Shown here one piece after another: positions 33,521-45,395 of a stretch of DNA of 64,000 bases. Source of the DNA: Puccinellia tenuiflora (Eukaryota; Streptophyta; Magnoliopsida; Poales; Poaceae); contig QRDG01000529.1 in NCBI GenBank assembly GCA_012064385.1, forward strand, positions 2,132,715-2,196,714, in the 5' to 3' direction. Below the pieces are notes generated by a model, which saw only the letters and a list, made by a program, of their open reading frames with translations, was not told the DNA's origin and searched no databases. Within the stretch, counting starts at the first letter, position 1; each line of letters starts with the position of its first letter. The translations under genes were made by a program, and so were the position numbers.

Positions 33521-34129
33521 TCTTGTTGATCTTTTTGAAGTGGTCGTGGATGATTGCCTTCTTTTGGTCATGTCCCGTGACCCAACCATTGTTGTGCTTT
33601 AGTCTAAGAATATGATTCTTTCTTTTTATTGCGTTTATCCGAAGATGGAAGTAGCGCATATTTGCATCTCGAACTTTAAGATTTGTGACCCTAGAGCTTT
33701 GTCTTTTCCTTGTTCTCTCAAGGACCGCCAAGCCAATGACTCTCCTTTTGAGACGGGATCGAAGATCCCTCTCCTCTAAACTAAGAGGTCTAGTTTCTTG
33801 CGTGATATCAAGCCGGAGAATGATTTCAAGAGCCATATGGAGTTCCACTCTAGCCTTGGAAAAAAAGGATTTACTCCATTTTCTTTGGTGTTGGCCGGTT
33901 CTTTTGAGCTTGTGAAAGAGGCGTTGACAAGGCTCCCCGTGGATGCACTCTCCATTCCAAGCCTCGGTAACCACCTCCGAGAACCCCGGCATCTTTGTCC
34001 AAAAATTCTCAAAGCGAAAGGTCTTTGGCTTCTTTGGCCCACTTGCATTTGCTAGGAGTAGAGGGCATTTTTTATTGTGACATTACGATCATCGCGATTC
34101 GTGACAACCTTTTCCGGCCAGAGGTAGTA

Positions 34130-35180
34130 TTTTTTTTTCATCAAATGCTAATTCGTTCAATCTTCATTAAAAAAATCGACCATCTCATGTGTATTGCTAG
34201 GGAGTAAGATAGTGGTAAATGGATAATTTTTATCCCACACATGTACTGCACAAAATATCTGGGTTGAGTTAAGTAACCACGTGACAAGCCATTAGAGATC
34301 GATGGAGGAGAATCACATAAAAGATACGGCATGTCATTTTCGGATGATTCACCCTTTTGATCCAAGTTGGATCATTATGCTGGTAGAATATAATCAAGTA
34401 TGCTACATACATGTCGACGGGGTAATTCGACCTGTCGCGACTGATGGGACGACGACAGTGAAAGGTAAGCTAACCATTATAATAATCAACTATGTGGAGG
34501 ACAATTGGCTAGTCCACGTCTCTTGTAACTTGCTCCATCCATCGAATTAGAAATATAGAACCTGCTGGTGGCATGCCTGTGTGTGTACTAGTATCCATAT
34601 ATATGTGCACTTCAATTTCAAATTGCAATTTGTATCGAGTCATGTATGGTGCCAAGGAATACATTGGTATACGTTCTAGTGATTAGACGGGTTGATTACA
34701 TTGGTAAGTACGTTCTAGTGATTAGACGGGTTGATTAGTTAGCAGGTTCATGGTAGCTAGGTTACAAGGTCTTAGATGTCACTGCTGATACGTACGCCTC
34801 TATTTATGTAACACCTGTTGATCTTAGACCCAACATGGCAGGGATTTTTTTTTTCTAGAAATGCAGAAATTTGATCTTTTTTTATTTTTCCCCTTTTTTC
34901 AATACATACTTTTTTTCTAAACATAGAGTTAACAATTGTGTATATAAAATTATGTATTTTAATACATAAACATGTTTATTAAATATTGTGGATATTTCCT
35001 ATAAACTTACGAACAAAAATAGAGCACAAAAAAACACACATTTTATATATACTTTTCACTAAAACAGGTTTTCACACTTTTTAAGTCTTTAGAAATTTAT
35101 ATAATATCTGAAATTAGCAGAAAGAATAAGAAAAAAGCCATTTAAAATTACCAAAGCCCATCTCATTGTTCAGTCCCTTT
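34130..35180. repeat. Tandem duplication, copy A
   Basis: This roughly 1-kb segment is repeated, with moderate divergence, at 35440-35935 continuing at 42395-42970. Shared landmarks in the same order are catctcatgt.tattgct, ggttgagtta.gtaaccac, gatcgatggaggagaatc, ctacatacatgtcgacgg, gtgcacttcaatttcaaatt, gattagacgggtt and ttgatctttctt. A 163-bp ORF start lies in it. Confidence 0.8.
34302..34464 (+). CDS. Possible first exon, copy A (unknown protein)
   Basis: An ATG opens a frame reading MEENHIKDTACHFRMIHPF and later VCYIHVDGVIRPVATDGTTT, up to AAAG/GTAAGC, a strong donor match at 34465. The reading frame continues past that point without merit. The duplicated copy (35622-35784) keeps ATG, length, frame and donor. 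I do not recognise the protein, and no following exon was found. It may be a gene start, a fragment, or an uninformative ORF. Confidence 0.3.
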
Positions 35181-35364
35181 CAGTACAAAAAATTAAAAAA
35201 GATGATGTTTGGTTCCTCTCAAAAATTGGAATAAAAATGATACAATGCGAGTGTTTGCTGGAGCAGTCCCCGGTGGAGGCATTCTGCCACGCTGGTACAT
35301 GCGGGTTTTCCACCTAGAGAAGAGTATTTTTTATGTTCACTTCTTGTAGAAAGAAAATGAAAGA

Positions 35365-35425
35365 TTACGCCACCACCGACGACCACGCCAGCGAACTTCT
35401 TGCCAACGCCGCCGCCGCCGTTCAT
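35365..35425 (-). pseudogene. Fragment of the small membrane-protein gene (exon 1, internally deleted)
   Basis: On the minus strand this encodes an N-terminus like that at 18652 (MNGGGGVGKKF with one extra glycine codon), then jumps to the part corresponding to SLAWSSVVV. About 30 bp between these parts is missing compared with exon 1, which shifts the frame. Homology stops on both sides, so this is a partial copy of about 60 bp separated from the parent by the whole TE stack. Confidence 0.8.
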
Positions 35426-35621
35426 CCTCTCATGTATTGCTATGGATTAAGATTAGCGCCAAATAGTTCAATCTTTCTTTAAAAAATCAACCATCTCATG
35501 TATTGCTATGGATTAAGATTAGCGCCAAATGTATAATTTTTATCAGGTAACACCTGTAGTGCACAAAATATCAGGGTTGAGTTAGGTAACCACGCGACAA
35601 GCCATTAGACATCAGAGATCG

Positions 35622-35784
35622 ATGGAGGAGAATCACATAAAAGATAGGGCATGTCATTTTCTGATGATTCACCCTTCTGCTCCAACTTGGATTATTGTGC
35701 TGGTAGAATATAATCAAGTATGCTACATACATGTCGACGGGGTGATTCGACCTGTCCCGACTCATGGGACGACGACAGTGAAAG
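35622..35784 (+). CDS. Possible first exon, copy B (unknown protein)
   Basis: This is the counterpart of 34302-34464: MEENHIKDRACHFLMIHPSA, then VCYIHVDGVIRPVPTHGTTT and the same AAAG/GTAAGC donor. Length (163 nt) and frame match copy A despite about ten substitutions, some of them amino-acid changing. The reading frame also continues past the donor to 36011, into the copia LTR, which is not expected to be meaningful. Confidence 0.3.
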
Positions 35785-35935
35785 GTAAGCTAACCATTGT
35801 AATCAACTATATGGAGGACAATGGGCTAGTCCACGTCTTGCTACTTGCTCCATCCATCGAATTAGAAAATAGGAACTGCAAACAGTACTGGTCCTGCTGG
35901 TGGTGGCATGTGTGTGTACACCAGGATATTTCTAT

Positions 35936-36927
35936 TGTTGGAAAATTAGGCAAAAATTACATGATTATTTCCAGAATATTAAATATGACAACATCAACTA
36001 CTAACATGTGAAATACGAACAAACTAGACGTACTAATCGACATAAACAGTAGCAGCAACATATACGTCAACATATCCATAGTAAACACAATGTTTGGAAT
36101 ACACCGCACGTACCGAACGTTTGCAGATGAAGTAGCAGTTGATGCAGACAGGTTCGCCGCGCCCAACGCAGCGGTGATGTTGTTGACGATGACATTGGTG
36201 AAGACGGGTCGATGAAGACGATGTTTGCGGAGACGATCCGCAGCTCCGGCCGGAAGACGACCCGTGGTGGAAGCGGCGCGCAAAGCGCTCCCCAAAAACC
36301 TAATTCGCTCCCTTCCGTACAGGATCACAAAGGTGACTGGCTCTGGAGACCTGCTCTCCTGATCGCCGGTGCACGCCGGCGCTCGGGATGAAGTAGACTA
36401 CGGTGGCGATGCAAGACACGAGATGGTAAAACCTAGATTGGTTCGGTATGTTACGGCGCACGCAACGCACGGCAATATATAGTGCGGCTTGGGAAACCGT
36501 AACGGGTACAACGTGGGCTGACCATGTCGCACGTTCGAGTCGGATAGCAGTCCACGATCCGGGAGCGACCCGAACTGGCAAAACTATATGCGTATGCAAA
36601 AGACTCGTTTTTCCAGAGCAGCAAAAATATAGACATCGGCTCGGCTCATTCCCGCAACCCGCGGCGAGTCGTGTCGTGTCATGTCGTGACGAGCGAGCGG
36701 CGGCTGAGGAGAAGGAGTGCGCGTGAGAGAGCCTTCTGTTCTCACAAGCACATCAAGTAGCACAACACTCCACCTTATAAGGTGGTGCAACTCTCCTCCA
36801 ACTAGCAATGTGGGACTAACTAAACTTTAGCACCTCCCACAACCAGCCATGCACATGCACATGGGCTAATTTGAGATTTCAGAAATTGCTTATTTGGGCT
36901 GCCCACTAATGGACCCAAATTCTAACA
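35936..36927 (-). repeat. Copia 3' LTR (992 bp)
   Basis: Its start (TGTTAGAATTTGGGTCC, minus strand) is at 36927 and its end at 35936. It matches the other LTR throughout, with small indels. ORFs on either strand recur in both LTRs and are not genes. Confidence 0.9.
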
Positions 36928-37463
36928 ATCTCCAACCAGATCTCAAATTCTCATTTAGAGATTTTGCCAAACCTCGTTTCTTGTTTATATACCGGTGTTT
37001 CAGCAGAGACTGTTAAGTTGAACTTCCGTCTAGAGCTTTAAGCTACTTCTACCATCAACTTAAACAATGGACGAACCTTGAATTGCAAGTTTGGTGCCAA
37101 TAGACTTTACTCAGTACGTGGCTGCCAGTAGCCTAACTCGCGGGTGGAGCATATGCGTCATACTCCCTGGTCTCTTCATGAGCTTACTAGAGATCACCCA
37201 AATCTCATATACTGCGATGTTTAATAGTCGGACTCATATAGGTGTGTTCTTTCAAGGTCACTTTGTAGGATAGCAGTTTTGCTACGAATAGCCAACAGAA
37301 ATGTACATTAAGGCATATTGCCAACCTGCCTTACAGAATTTGAGAGTTATGCATCTTCACACGGAGAGGGTTAAATAAAGAAAACTCTCCTCAGTTAAAC
37401 CACTAGCTTGTTTTTTCCAGGTCCTAATTCACGGGATCTCCGATCACATAGGTTGGGTTACCA
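36928..37463 (-). other. Copia 3' non-coding region and polypurine tract
   Basis: On the minus strand the bases just before the 3' LTR read ..ctggttggagat, a typical purine-rich primer for plus-strand synthesis. The rest has no ORF of interest. Confidence 0.6.
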
Positions 37464-40400
37464 CTATGGTGTAACACTCACGAGTCTCAACCCCATTTTC
37501 CTCGATGCACTATCTATCACATTACGTGATAGTCCCTTTGTAAAGGGATCTGCCAGGTTTTTGTCTGTTTGAATATACGAAACAGTTATTACTCCGGAGT
37601 TTCTCGTTTTCCTGAGAGACTTCAAACATCTTTTAACGTGTCTTGATGACTTCGCATTATCCTTAACACTGTTCACTTTCATGATAACCGTTTGGTTGTC
37701 ACAGTTCATAAGGATGGCCGATAATGGTTTCTCAACCACTGGCAAGTCCATCAAGAGCTCATGCAGCCATTCTGCCTCAACAGAAGCTGTATCTAAAGCA
37801 GTAAGTTCTGCTTCCATGGTAGACCTCGTCAAAATGGTCTGTTTGCATGACCTCCATGATACTACGCCACCACCAAGAATAAATGCATATCCACTTGTGG
37901 CGTAGAGCTCATCAACATCTGAGATCCAGTTCGAGTCACAATATCCCTCAAGCACAGCAGGGTGCCCTCAATAGTGAATCACATAGCTCATTGTACCGTT
38001 CAAATAGCGCATCACTCTTTCAAGTGCATGCCGATGATCAATACCGGGGTTTGACATGAACCTGCTCAGTTTGCTCACAGCAAAAGAGATATCAGGTCTC
38101 GTCGCGCTCGCAAGGTACATGAGTTAACCGATCACTTGAGAATATCTTAATTGATCTCTCGCTTCCTTCTTATTCTTTCTGAGTGTCACACTGGGGTCAT
38201 AGGGTGTTGGAGAAGGCATGCTGTCTATATAGCCAAAGCGGCTTAAGACCTTCTCAACATAGTGTGATTGCGTTAACGTAATCCCACTCTCATCCCTAAT
38301 CAGCTTAATGTTGAGAATCACATCAGCTTGTCCTAGATCTTTCATATCAAAACTCTTTGATAGAAAAGACTTGACCTCATTTATCACTATCATGCTTGTT
38401 CCGAAAATAAGTATATCATCAACATACAAGCATAATATAACGCTATCGCCCCCACCATGGCGATAATAAACGCACCTATCAGCCTCATTAATAGCAAAGC
38501 CTGCAGACGTTAAAGTGTTGTCAAACTTCTTATGCCATTGCTTAGGTGCTTGTTTCAGCCCATACAAAGATTTCAACAATTTTCATACCTTTCTCTCTTC
38601 ACCTTTTACTACAAACCCATCAGGATGATCCATATAGATTTCCTCTTCCAACTCTCCGTTAAGGAAAGATGTCTTTATGTCCATTTGATGAACGATAAGA
38701 CCATAGGAGGCAGCCAGGGAAAGTAGTACACGAATGGTGGTCAGGCGAGCAACAGGTGAATAGGTGTCAAAGTAATCTTCGCCTTCGCACTGGGTGTAGC
38801 CCTTGGCTACAAGCCGTGCCTTGCATTTTTCAATAGTACCGTCAGGCCTTAGCTTCTTCTTAAACGCCCACTTACAACCCACAGGTTTGCAACCATAGGG
38901 TCGTTCAGATAACTCCCAAGTTCAATTAGGAAGAATCGAGTCTATCTCGTTACGGACAGCTTCTTTCCAGTCATCAGCATCAGGAGATGCAAATGCCTCT
39001 GCAATGGACGTAGAAGTATTGTCCACAAGGTACACAATGAAATCATCACCAAAGGATTTTTCAATCCTCTGTCTCTTGCTCCTCTTGGGAACTTCATTCT
39101 CATCCTTCTCAGGAACTTCCTCAACATGTGGTTGTTCAGAATGATCATTAGATGTACTAGTTTCAATAAATATCTCAGAAGAAATTCTAGTAGTACTATG
39201 CATATCCTTCATAGGAAACATGTTCTCAAAAAATGTCGCATCACGAGACTCCAAAATAGTATCAACATGCATATCAGGAATCTCAGATTTAACTACTAAA
39301 AATCTATAGCAGATGCTACGCTGAGCATAGCCTAGAAAGATGCAATCCATAGTCTTTGGTCCGAGTTTACGTTTCTTAGGAATTGGAACATTGACTTTCG
39401 CCAAGCATCCCCAAGTACACAAATAAGAAAGTGATGGTATTCTCCCAGATCACTCCTCATAAGGTGTCTTTTCTTTATTCTTGTTAGGAACTCTATTTAG
39501 GACATGACACGAAGTCAATAAAGCCTCCCCCCACCATGCCTTAGATAAACCAGCAGTGTCCAACATGGCATTCACCAAGTCGGTCAGCGTGCGGTTTTTC
39601 CTCTCGGCAACCCCGTTTGATTGGGGCGAATAGGGAGGCGTCCTCTCATGAATAATACTGTGTTCCTCACAGAATTCATCAAATATTTTGGAGAAATACT
39701 CGCCACCACGATCTGATCTAAAATGTTTGATCTTTCTCTCTAATTGATTTTCTACTTCCGCTTTATAGATTTTAAAGTAGTCTAAAGCCTCATCTTTAGT
39801 TTGCAACAAATAAACATAACAGAACCTAGTAGCATCATCGATTAAAGTCATGAAATATTTCTTTCCACCTTTTGTCAACACGCCATTCATCTCATACAGA
39901 TCAGAATATACGAGTTCTAGAGGTGCCAGATGTCTCTCCTCGGCCGCCATGTGAGGCTTCCTTGGTTGCTTAGATTGCACACAACTATGGCACTTAGACC
40001 CTTTGGCAATGGTGAAAGTAGGAATTAAACTCATGCTGGAAAGTCTACTCATTAAACCAAAATTAACATGACATAAACGAGAGTGCCACACATTAGCATC
40101 CGACTCCACACTGCCACAAATATGGTTTACTTAATTATTACAAAAATCCGATAATGAAAAGCGGAACAAGCCTCCGCACTCATACCCTTTACCAATAAAT
40201 TGTCCAAACTTTGACACAATTACTTTATTGGATTCCAAGACTAATTTAAACCCATCTCTGCAAAGAAGAGATCCGCTAACGAGATTCTTGTTCATAGTAG
40301 GGACATGCTGCACGTTCCTCAGCTGCATGATCTTCCCTGAAGTAAACTTCAGATCTACCGTGCCAACACCACGAACAGAAGCATGTGACCCATTCCCCAT

Positions 40401-41388
40401 TAGGACGGAAGAATCCTGTTTTACCTGATAAGAAGTGAACATAGAAATGTCAGCACACACATGAACATTAGCACCCCTATCAATCCACCAACATGGAGAT
40501 TGAAATACTGAAATCACAATTGGTAAATTACCATACCCATCAGTATTGCTAGCGGTCATGACATCGACAGCCCTGGCCTTCTTCCCTTTCTTGTCTGCAC
40601 GATTTGGCCAGTCCACAGAGAAGTGGCCGAGCTCTCCACAAGTGTAGCACTCTAGCTCAGATTTGTTCAGCATCTTCTTCTTCTTCTTCTTGAAGGAAGT
40701 AGTCTTGGCGGGCATGATGAAAGTAGGCTTTCCCTTGGCCTTGCTCTTGCCGTGGTGAGGGTTTTTCTGCACCATGTTGGCGCTAGAGTGACCTTCACCA
40801 CCTCTCTCAGCAGTGTCCTTTGCCCGAGCCTTCTCCTCAACATCAAGAGATGATATCAGGTTTTCAACCGATATCTCCTGTCTCTTGTGTTTGAGAGCCG
40901 TGGCAAAGTTCCTTCATGAAGAAGGTAGCTTTGCAATAATGCATCCAGCCACAAACTTGTCAGGTAGGGGACACTTGAGGAGCTCAAGCTCTCTCGCAGT
41001 ACACTATATCTCATGAGCTTGCACGACCACTCCACGGTTATTCACCATTTTGTAGTCATGAAAGCTCTCCATGATATACAGTTCACTGCCTGCATCGGTT
41101 GCACCGAATTTAGCGTTCAGTGCATCCCAGAGCTCTTTGCCGTCTTCTATGTGTATATACACATCACAGACGACCATCAAGAACACTCAGAATGCATCCT
41201 CAGAAGATAGTAGTGTCTTTCTTAAACTTGTTCTGAGCTTCCTTAGATATAGTTCCATCAGGAAGACCACTGCTAACTTCCCACACATTCATGGCCGTGA
41301 GCCAGAGTTGGCACTTCAGCTGCCATCTCTTAAAGCCCATACCACCGGTGAACTTTTCCAGTTTCATTGTATCAGTATAACCAGCCAT
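37464..41388 (-). pseudogene. Copia polyprotein (Gag-PR-IN-RT-RNase H), broken by stops and frameshifts
   Basis: Gag begins MAGYTDTMKLEKFTGGMGF (41388). A zinc knuckle reads CYTCGELGHFSVDW, with W replacing the final Cys. The protease reads WWIDRGANVHVC, the normal D-S/T-G active site being changed to DRG. Integrase shows WHSRLCHVNFG, CHSCVQSK, LIDDATRF and YSPQSNGVAERKNRT (40109-39450). RT has RLVAKGYTQ and, after a stop, SLYGLKQAPKQWH and CLYVDDILIF (38882-38124). RNase H has YCDSNWISD, RSTMEAELTAL and LADPFTKGL (37955-37464). At least six breaks separate these blocks. The element cannot produce its own proteins, but the domain order is complete and recognisable. Confidence 0.93.
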
Positions 41389-41427
41389 AGTTAAATCACG
41401 AAATTGCTTACAATTAGGTTTTTAGAT

Positions 41428-42394
41428 TATTGGAAAATTAGGCAATAATTTCATGATTAATTCCAGAATATTAAACATGACAACAACAACTAATAACATG
41501 TGAAATACGAACAAACTAGACGTAGTAATCAACATGAACAGTAACAGCAACATATACGCCAACATATCCATAGTAAACACAATGTTCGGAATACACCGCA
41601 CGTACTGAACGTTTGCAGATGAAGTAGCAGTTGATGCAGACAGGTTCACCGCGCCCAACGCAGCGGTGATGTTGTTGACGATGACGTTGGTGAAGACGAT
41701 GTTTGCGGAGACGATCTGTAGCTCCGGCTGGAAGACGACCCGTGGTGGAAGCGGCGAGCAGTCGCGCAAAGCGCTTCCCAAAAACCTAATTCGCCCCTCC
41801 CGTACAGGATCACAAAGGCGACTAGTTCCGGAGACGTGCTCTCCCGATCGTCGGTGCACGCCGGCGCTCGGGATGAAATAGACTACGGTGACGGAGCAAG
41901 ACACGAGATGGCAAAACCTAGATTGGTTCGGTATGTTACGGCGCACGCAATGCACGGCAATATATAGTGTGGCTCGGAAAACCGTAACGGGTACAACGTG
42001 GGCTGACCACGTCGTACGTTCGAGTCGGATAGCAGCCCACGATCCGGGAACGATCCGAACTGGCAAAACTATACGCGTACGGAAAAGTCTCGTTTTTCCA
42101 GAGTAGCAAAAATATAGACATCGGCTCATTCCCGCAACCCGCGGCGTGTCGTGTCGTGACGAGACGAGCGAGCGGCGGCGGAGGAGGAGGAGTGCGCGTG
42201 AGAGAGCCTTCTGTTCTCAGAAGCACACCAAGTAGCACAACAATCCACCTTATAAGGTGGTGCAACTCTCCTCCAACAATGTGGAACTAAACTTTAGCAC
42301 CTCCCACAACCAGCCATGCACATGCACATAGGCCAATTTGAGATTTTAGAAATTGCTTATTTGGGCTGCCCACTAATGTGCCCAAATTCTAACA
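41428..42394 (-). repeat. Copia 5' LTR (967 bp)
   Basis: TGTTAGAATTTGGGCAC (minus strand) at 42394 to ..TTTTCCAATA at 41428; the last bases have diverged from the 3' LTR's CAACA. It is slightly shorter than the 3' LTR because of small deletions. Confidence 0.9.
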
Positions 42395-43119
42395 TCTGTG
42401 ACATTGCAAATCTTACTATACTAGTATCCATATGTGCACTTCAATTTCAAATTGGCAATATCCATTGAGTCATGTATGGTGCCAAGGAATCCATTAGTAC
42501 ATTAACGAGGTGATTAGACGGGTTGGTTAACTAACAGATTCATTTTACCCAGGTTACAAGATCATAGATCGATGCAACTGCTGATCTGCCTAGTTGCTCC
42601 CGCTGGGCTGGGCCAACATGTCAGGGAATGTTTTTATATAGAAATGTGAAATTGATCTTTCTTTTATTTATTTTTATTGTTCATTTTTTAATTCCTTTTT
42701 GGATACATGTATTTTTTTTGGTAAACATATAGTTAACAAATTATGTACATTAATATTGTTGGGAAAATGCTTTCTACATATATAAACTCTTATATTGTGG
42801 ATATTTCCTATTAACAATTTGAACAAACATAGAAAGTACATATAAAAATAAACATACTTTCCACTAAAAAGGTTTTTCGTGTTTTCAAATTTTTGAAAAT
42901 TATTGTAAAATCTGAAACTAGTATAAAGAAAAAGAAAAAAGCCATATAAAATTGACAATGTCCCCCTCATTATTGGGTACCTCTCAGCATATTCGGTGTA
43001 CATATATTTAGTCTATCACCGTCCGCCCTATAGGTGCTCGGTTGGTTCTAAAATCCCTTCTTATTCAAAAGAAAGTGGTTAACATATTTTTTTTCCCTCC
43101 TGTAAATGGATGTTTTGTA

Positions 43120-43348
43120 CTCCCTCCCATATAGTTTACAGCACATGTAATTTAATAAAACTTTGACCATCAAATTTGATCAACAAAATATAAATTATGT
43201 TTCACACAACTTATACCATTGGATTTATATTCAAAATAAACTTTTAATTATATAAATTTTGTGATGTATAATTTAATTGTATCGATTAAATTTATGGTCA
43301 AAGTATTTTCTTAAAGTACGTCGTGCACTATAAACTATACCGAGGGAT
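43120..43348. mobile_element. Stowaway MITE
   Basis: The left tip is CTCCCTCCCATATAGTTTA after TA; the right end reads ..TAAACTATACCGAGGGA followed by tTA. The arms pair over about 30 bases with mismatches. Length 229 bp and TA target fit Stowaway (Tc1/mariner-type) MITEs. Confidence 0.8.
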
Positions 43349-44100
43349 TAATTCAAGTGCCCGTTTTTTCATACTTCCGTCGACGCCTCAGTTGAGCTGT
43401 TTGATAACTTAAAGCCTACACTGTTAATTGCGCGCCCCACTTGGTTTAATAACAACACTATGCCATTAACACATTTTCGTCACAGCTATTGCTCACTGTT
43501 TACGGTTTTGTTTGATGTGTTAACATGTTAAAATTTTACATTTTGTGCTAAGAACCGAGAAGTGTGTAAGAAAAAGTTTGCATCATAAGGTTAGCCAGCA
43601 TAACTGATATGCTGAACTCATACTGGTCAAGAAAAGCGAATCACTTTGTTCACCACGACAAGCATGTGGCTGTTCACGTGATGCGTTTAGCCTATTGTTT
43701 GTCCTTCCTGCAAATAAATGGATATTTTGTACTAATTCAAATGCACTCGATTCAGAAGATTCGAAACTTAATCTCTCAAAGCTTGCGGGGTGCAAATAAA
43801 GCATCTTTTGCGTGTCCCAAGGTCACGTCTTACCGACCGGACAGGATTCATTGACTTTGCAGACCATGACTTTGAGGTCATTGACATGTAGGTCCTAGCA
43901 AGGGCGATCCCACATGTAAGGGACTCATGTGCGCTTGATTTGTTTGATTCGTGCCTGTGACATATAGGGGTAAACTGTTCTTTAATTCGAGTCTCACCAT
44001 CCTCTCTCCTTCCTTTGATAGGAACAGATTTAAAGATGTCACCTCTACATAGGTACCCCTTCTGAACTCTCGAAAGTCTCATATCAGCTCCTTCTACCTT
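43349..44100. other. Unassigned non-coding DNA
   Basis: About 750 bp of average composition. ORFs of 70-105 codons overlap on opposite strands without recognisable motifs. No repeat boundary was identified. Confidence 0.5.
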
Positions 44101-44780
44101 TCACAGCTTGAGAGATTGTACGCCGAGCTACTTCCGAAATCATTTCAAGATCGCCTTGGATACATAACTGGGCTTCTTCGCCAGGTAATTACCAAAAGTT
44201 CCTTGAAACAAATCTCCTCCACATCTAATTTCGCTGGACCTTGCTGTAGTGGCCTAAATACCCAGAGAGATTTCAGTCACCTTGTTGGACTACCCTTTTA
44301 TAATTTCTCCCTTTGATGACAGCTTAAGAAACTAGCCGGTGTGGAAGTCATATCAAGCTCACCTCGACAGTGCTTCGCAAGGTAATTACCAAAGTTCCCC
44401 CGAAATAATCCTCTCTAGATCCAGTTTGTTTTAATGCCTACCCTCCGGTAGCTCAATCACCTTCTTGGGCCTAAGATCTTTCGCACTTGTATAATTCGCA
44501 AGAACTAACTACTTCGTGTGTGTTATTTTAATCTTAAATTCATCCATTATAATCATAAGGCCTAATATCTGGGCACTTGTATAGCAGCACCTGCATGCTG
44601 TAGCTATTATGCTCCATATATCTAGTAGCACTTGCTCAGTTTAGTATTACTGGCCACTCTTGTTTTGCAATATGTACCTCTTTGATCATGTTTGGTTCCC
44701 ATTTAGTGCATCTTGGTTAGATGACATTTAAGTTCAATCTCCCTGCTAAGAACAAAACGAGCCTACGAAATGACAGATTA

Positions 44781-45097
44781 TTTTTGAGAAAACGCAAAAG
44801 CCTTGCGTTTCGATGCATTGATAGAAAAACAAGGTTTATGTACAAGTCCAACAAGGGACAACTCCACACCATACAACTCAACCCAGAAACTAGTCTAGGG
44901 GAGAAGCTGGCGAAGACCCCGGGCTCCCGCGCTCGTCCAATCTCGCGCCTCGATTTTGATCGTGTCGAGTAGGGAGGAGACAGAGGGACGCGCATTGTCA
45001 AAGACTGCTGCGTTCCGATGTTTCCAAATCCACCACGCCATGAGCATGATCAGCGATGAAGTGCCCTTGCGCAACTGGCGGGGGGTGGTCCGCAACA
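44781..45097 (-). mobile_element. LINE 3' fragment
   Basis: Minus-strand translation gives LIMLMAWWIWKHRNAAVFDN and IKIEARDWTSAGARGLRQL, the conserved end of plant L1 ORF2, followed by a short tail ending in A-rich DNA (T-rich on the plus strand at 44781). It is heavily 5' truncated (about 317 bp). Confidence 0.8.
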
Positions 45098-45395
45098 CCC
45101 CGAAATAATCTTCTCTAGATCCAATTTGTTCTAGATGCCTACCCTCTGGTGCCTCAGTTACCTTCTTGAGCCTAAGATCTTTCGCACTTGTATAATTCGT
45201 AAGAACTAACTACTTCGTGTGTGTTATTTTAATTCAAACTTCAACCATTATAATCGTGAGGCCTAAGATCTGTGCAATTGTATAGAGATTGCAGCACCTG
45301 CTGAACACATGAGAGAAATTAAGCAATTATGCTACAAATATCTAGCACTTGCTCTGTTTCAATATTACTCATCACTCTTGTTTTGCAATATTTTT

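Larger units (their letters stand above)
18856..34066 (-). mobile_element. 5'-truncated L1-type LINE, split by an LTR element and a hAT element
   Basis: The LINE reads right to left. Its 5' limit is near 34066, the reverse-transcriptase part lies at 33992-30883, the zinc-finger and C-terminal part at 19522-18965, and the tail ends in poly-A (poly-T on the plus strand, 18856-18865). Joining 30883 to 19517 after removing the LTR element and one copy of its TATGC duplication restores the frame ..SSSSAYKMQF. The endonuclease domain is absent, consistent with 5' truncation. Two long C tracts lie in the coding sequence (19433-19458 and 33499-33520 on the plus strand). Confidence 0.85.
30883..34066 (-). 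pseudogene. LINE ORF2 reverse-transcriptase part, decayed
   Basis: Read right to left: FRFENFWTKMPGFSEVV (about 34015), LKVRDANMRYFHLRINAIKR, then LIPKKDGAEEVNDFRPISL (33230), LFKLDIRKAFDSVRWDYLL, ALRQEDPLSPLLFVL (usual form RQGDPLSP), SSYADDAAIFVTPNKDD (about 31840) and LTNKHVYSSSSAY at 30890. The order is that of a plant L1 reverse transcriptase. Frames shift several times, a 22-base C run sits near 33510 and a hAT element interrupts the frame just before YADD. Removing the hAT and one copy of its duplication restores ATTQGRLLRLRTR..SYADD. The protein is dead; together with 18965-19522 it covers RT through the C-terminus. Confidence 0.85.
18821..34127. mobile_element. Stowaway-like MITE, split by a LINE
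   Basis: A Stowaway tip preceded by TA begins at 18821 (CTCCCTCCAATCAGGAATG) and stops after 35 bases at the poly-T tail of a LINE. On the far side of that LINE, 34093-34127 ends ..GGCCAGAGGTAG followed by TA, and reads as a diverged inverted copy of the first tip. I infer one MITE interrupted by the LINE. The two tips match only about 65% by eye, so this is less secure than the other nestings. Confidence 0.45.
35936..42394 (-). mobile_element. Ty1/copia LTR retrotransposon, decayed
   Basis: Minus-strand element: 5' LTR 42394-41428, coding region 41388-37464, 3' LTR 36927-35936. The flanks are tctat (35931-35935) and tctgt (42395-42399), a 5-bp duplication with one change. The LTR begins TGTTAGAATTTGGG and ends ..CCTAATTTTCCAACA (minus strand). 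Gene order gag, protease, integrase, RT, RNase H is the copia order. I do not see the usual tRNA-iMet primer-binding word after the 5' LTR. Confidence 0.9.
35440..43000. repeat. Tandem duplication, copy B (split by the copia element)
   Basis: Left part 35440-35935 and right part 42395-42970 align in order with copy A (34130-35180) once the copia element is removed. A further direct repeat of about 38 bp (catgtattgctatggattaa..) occurs at 35432 and 35497 at the left edge of copy B. Confidence 0.8.

Noticed and set aside
41422..42129. 235-codon minus-strand ORF
   Set aside because: It lies within the copia 5' LTR; the 3' LTR copy has the frame broken. It has no coding signature.
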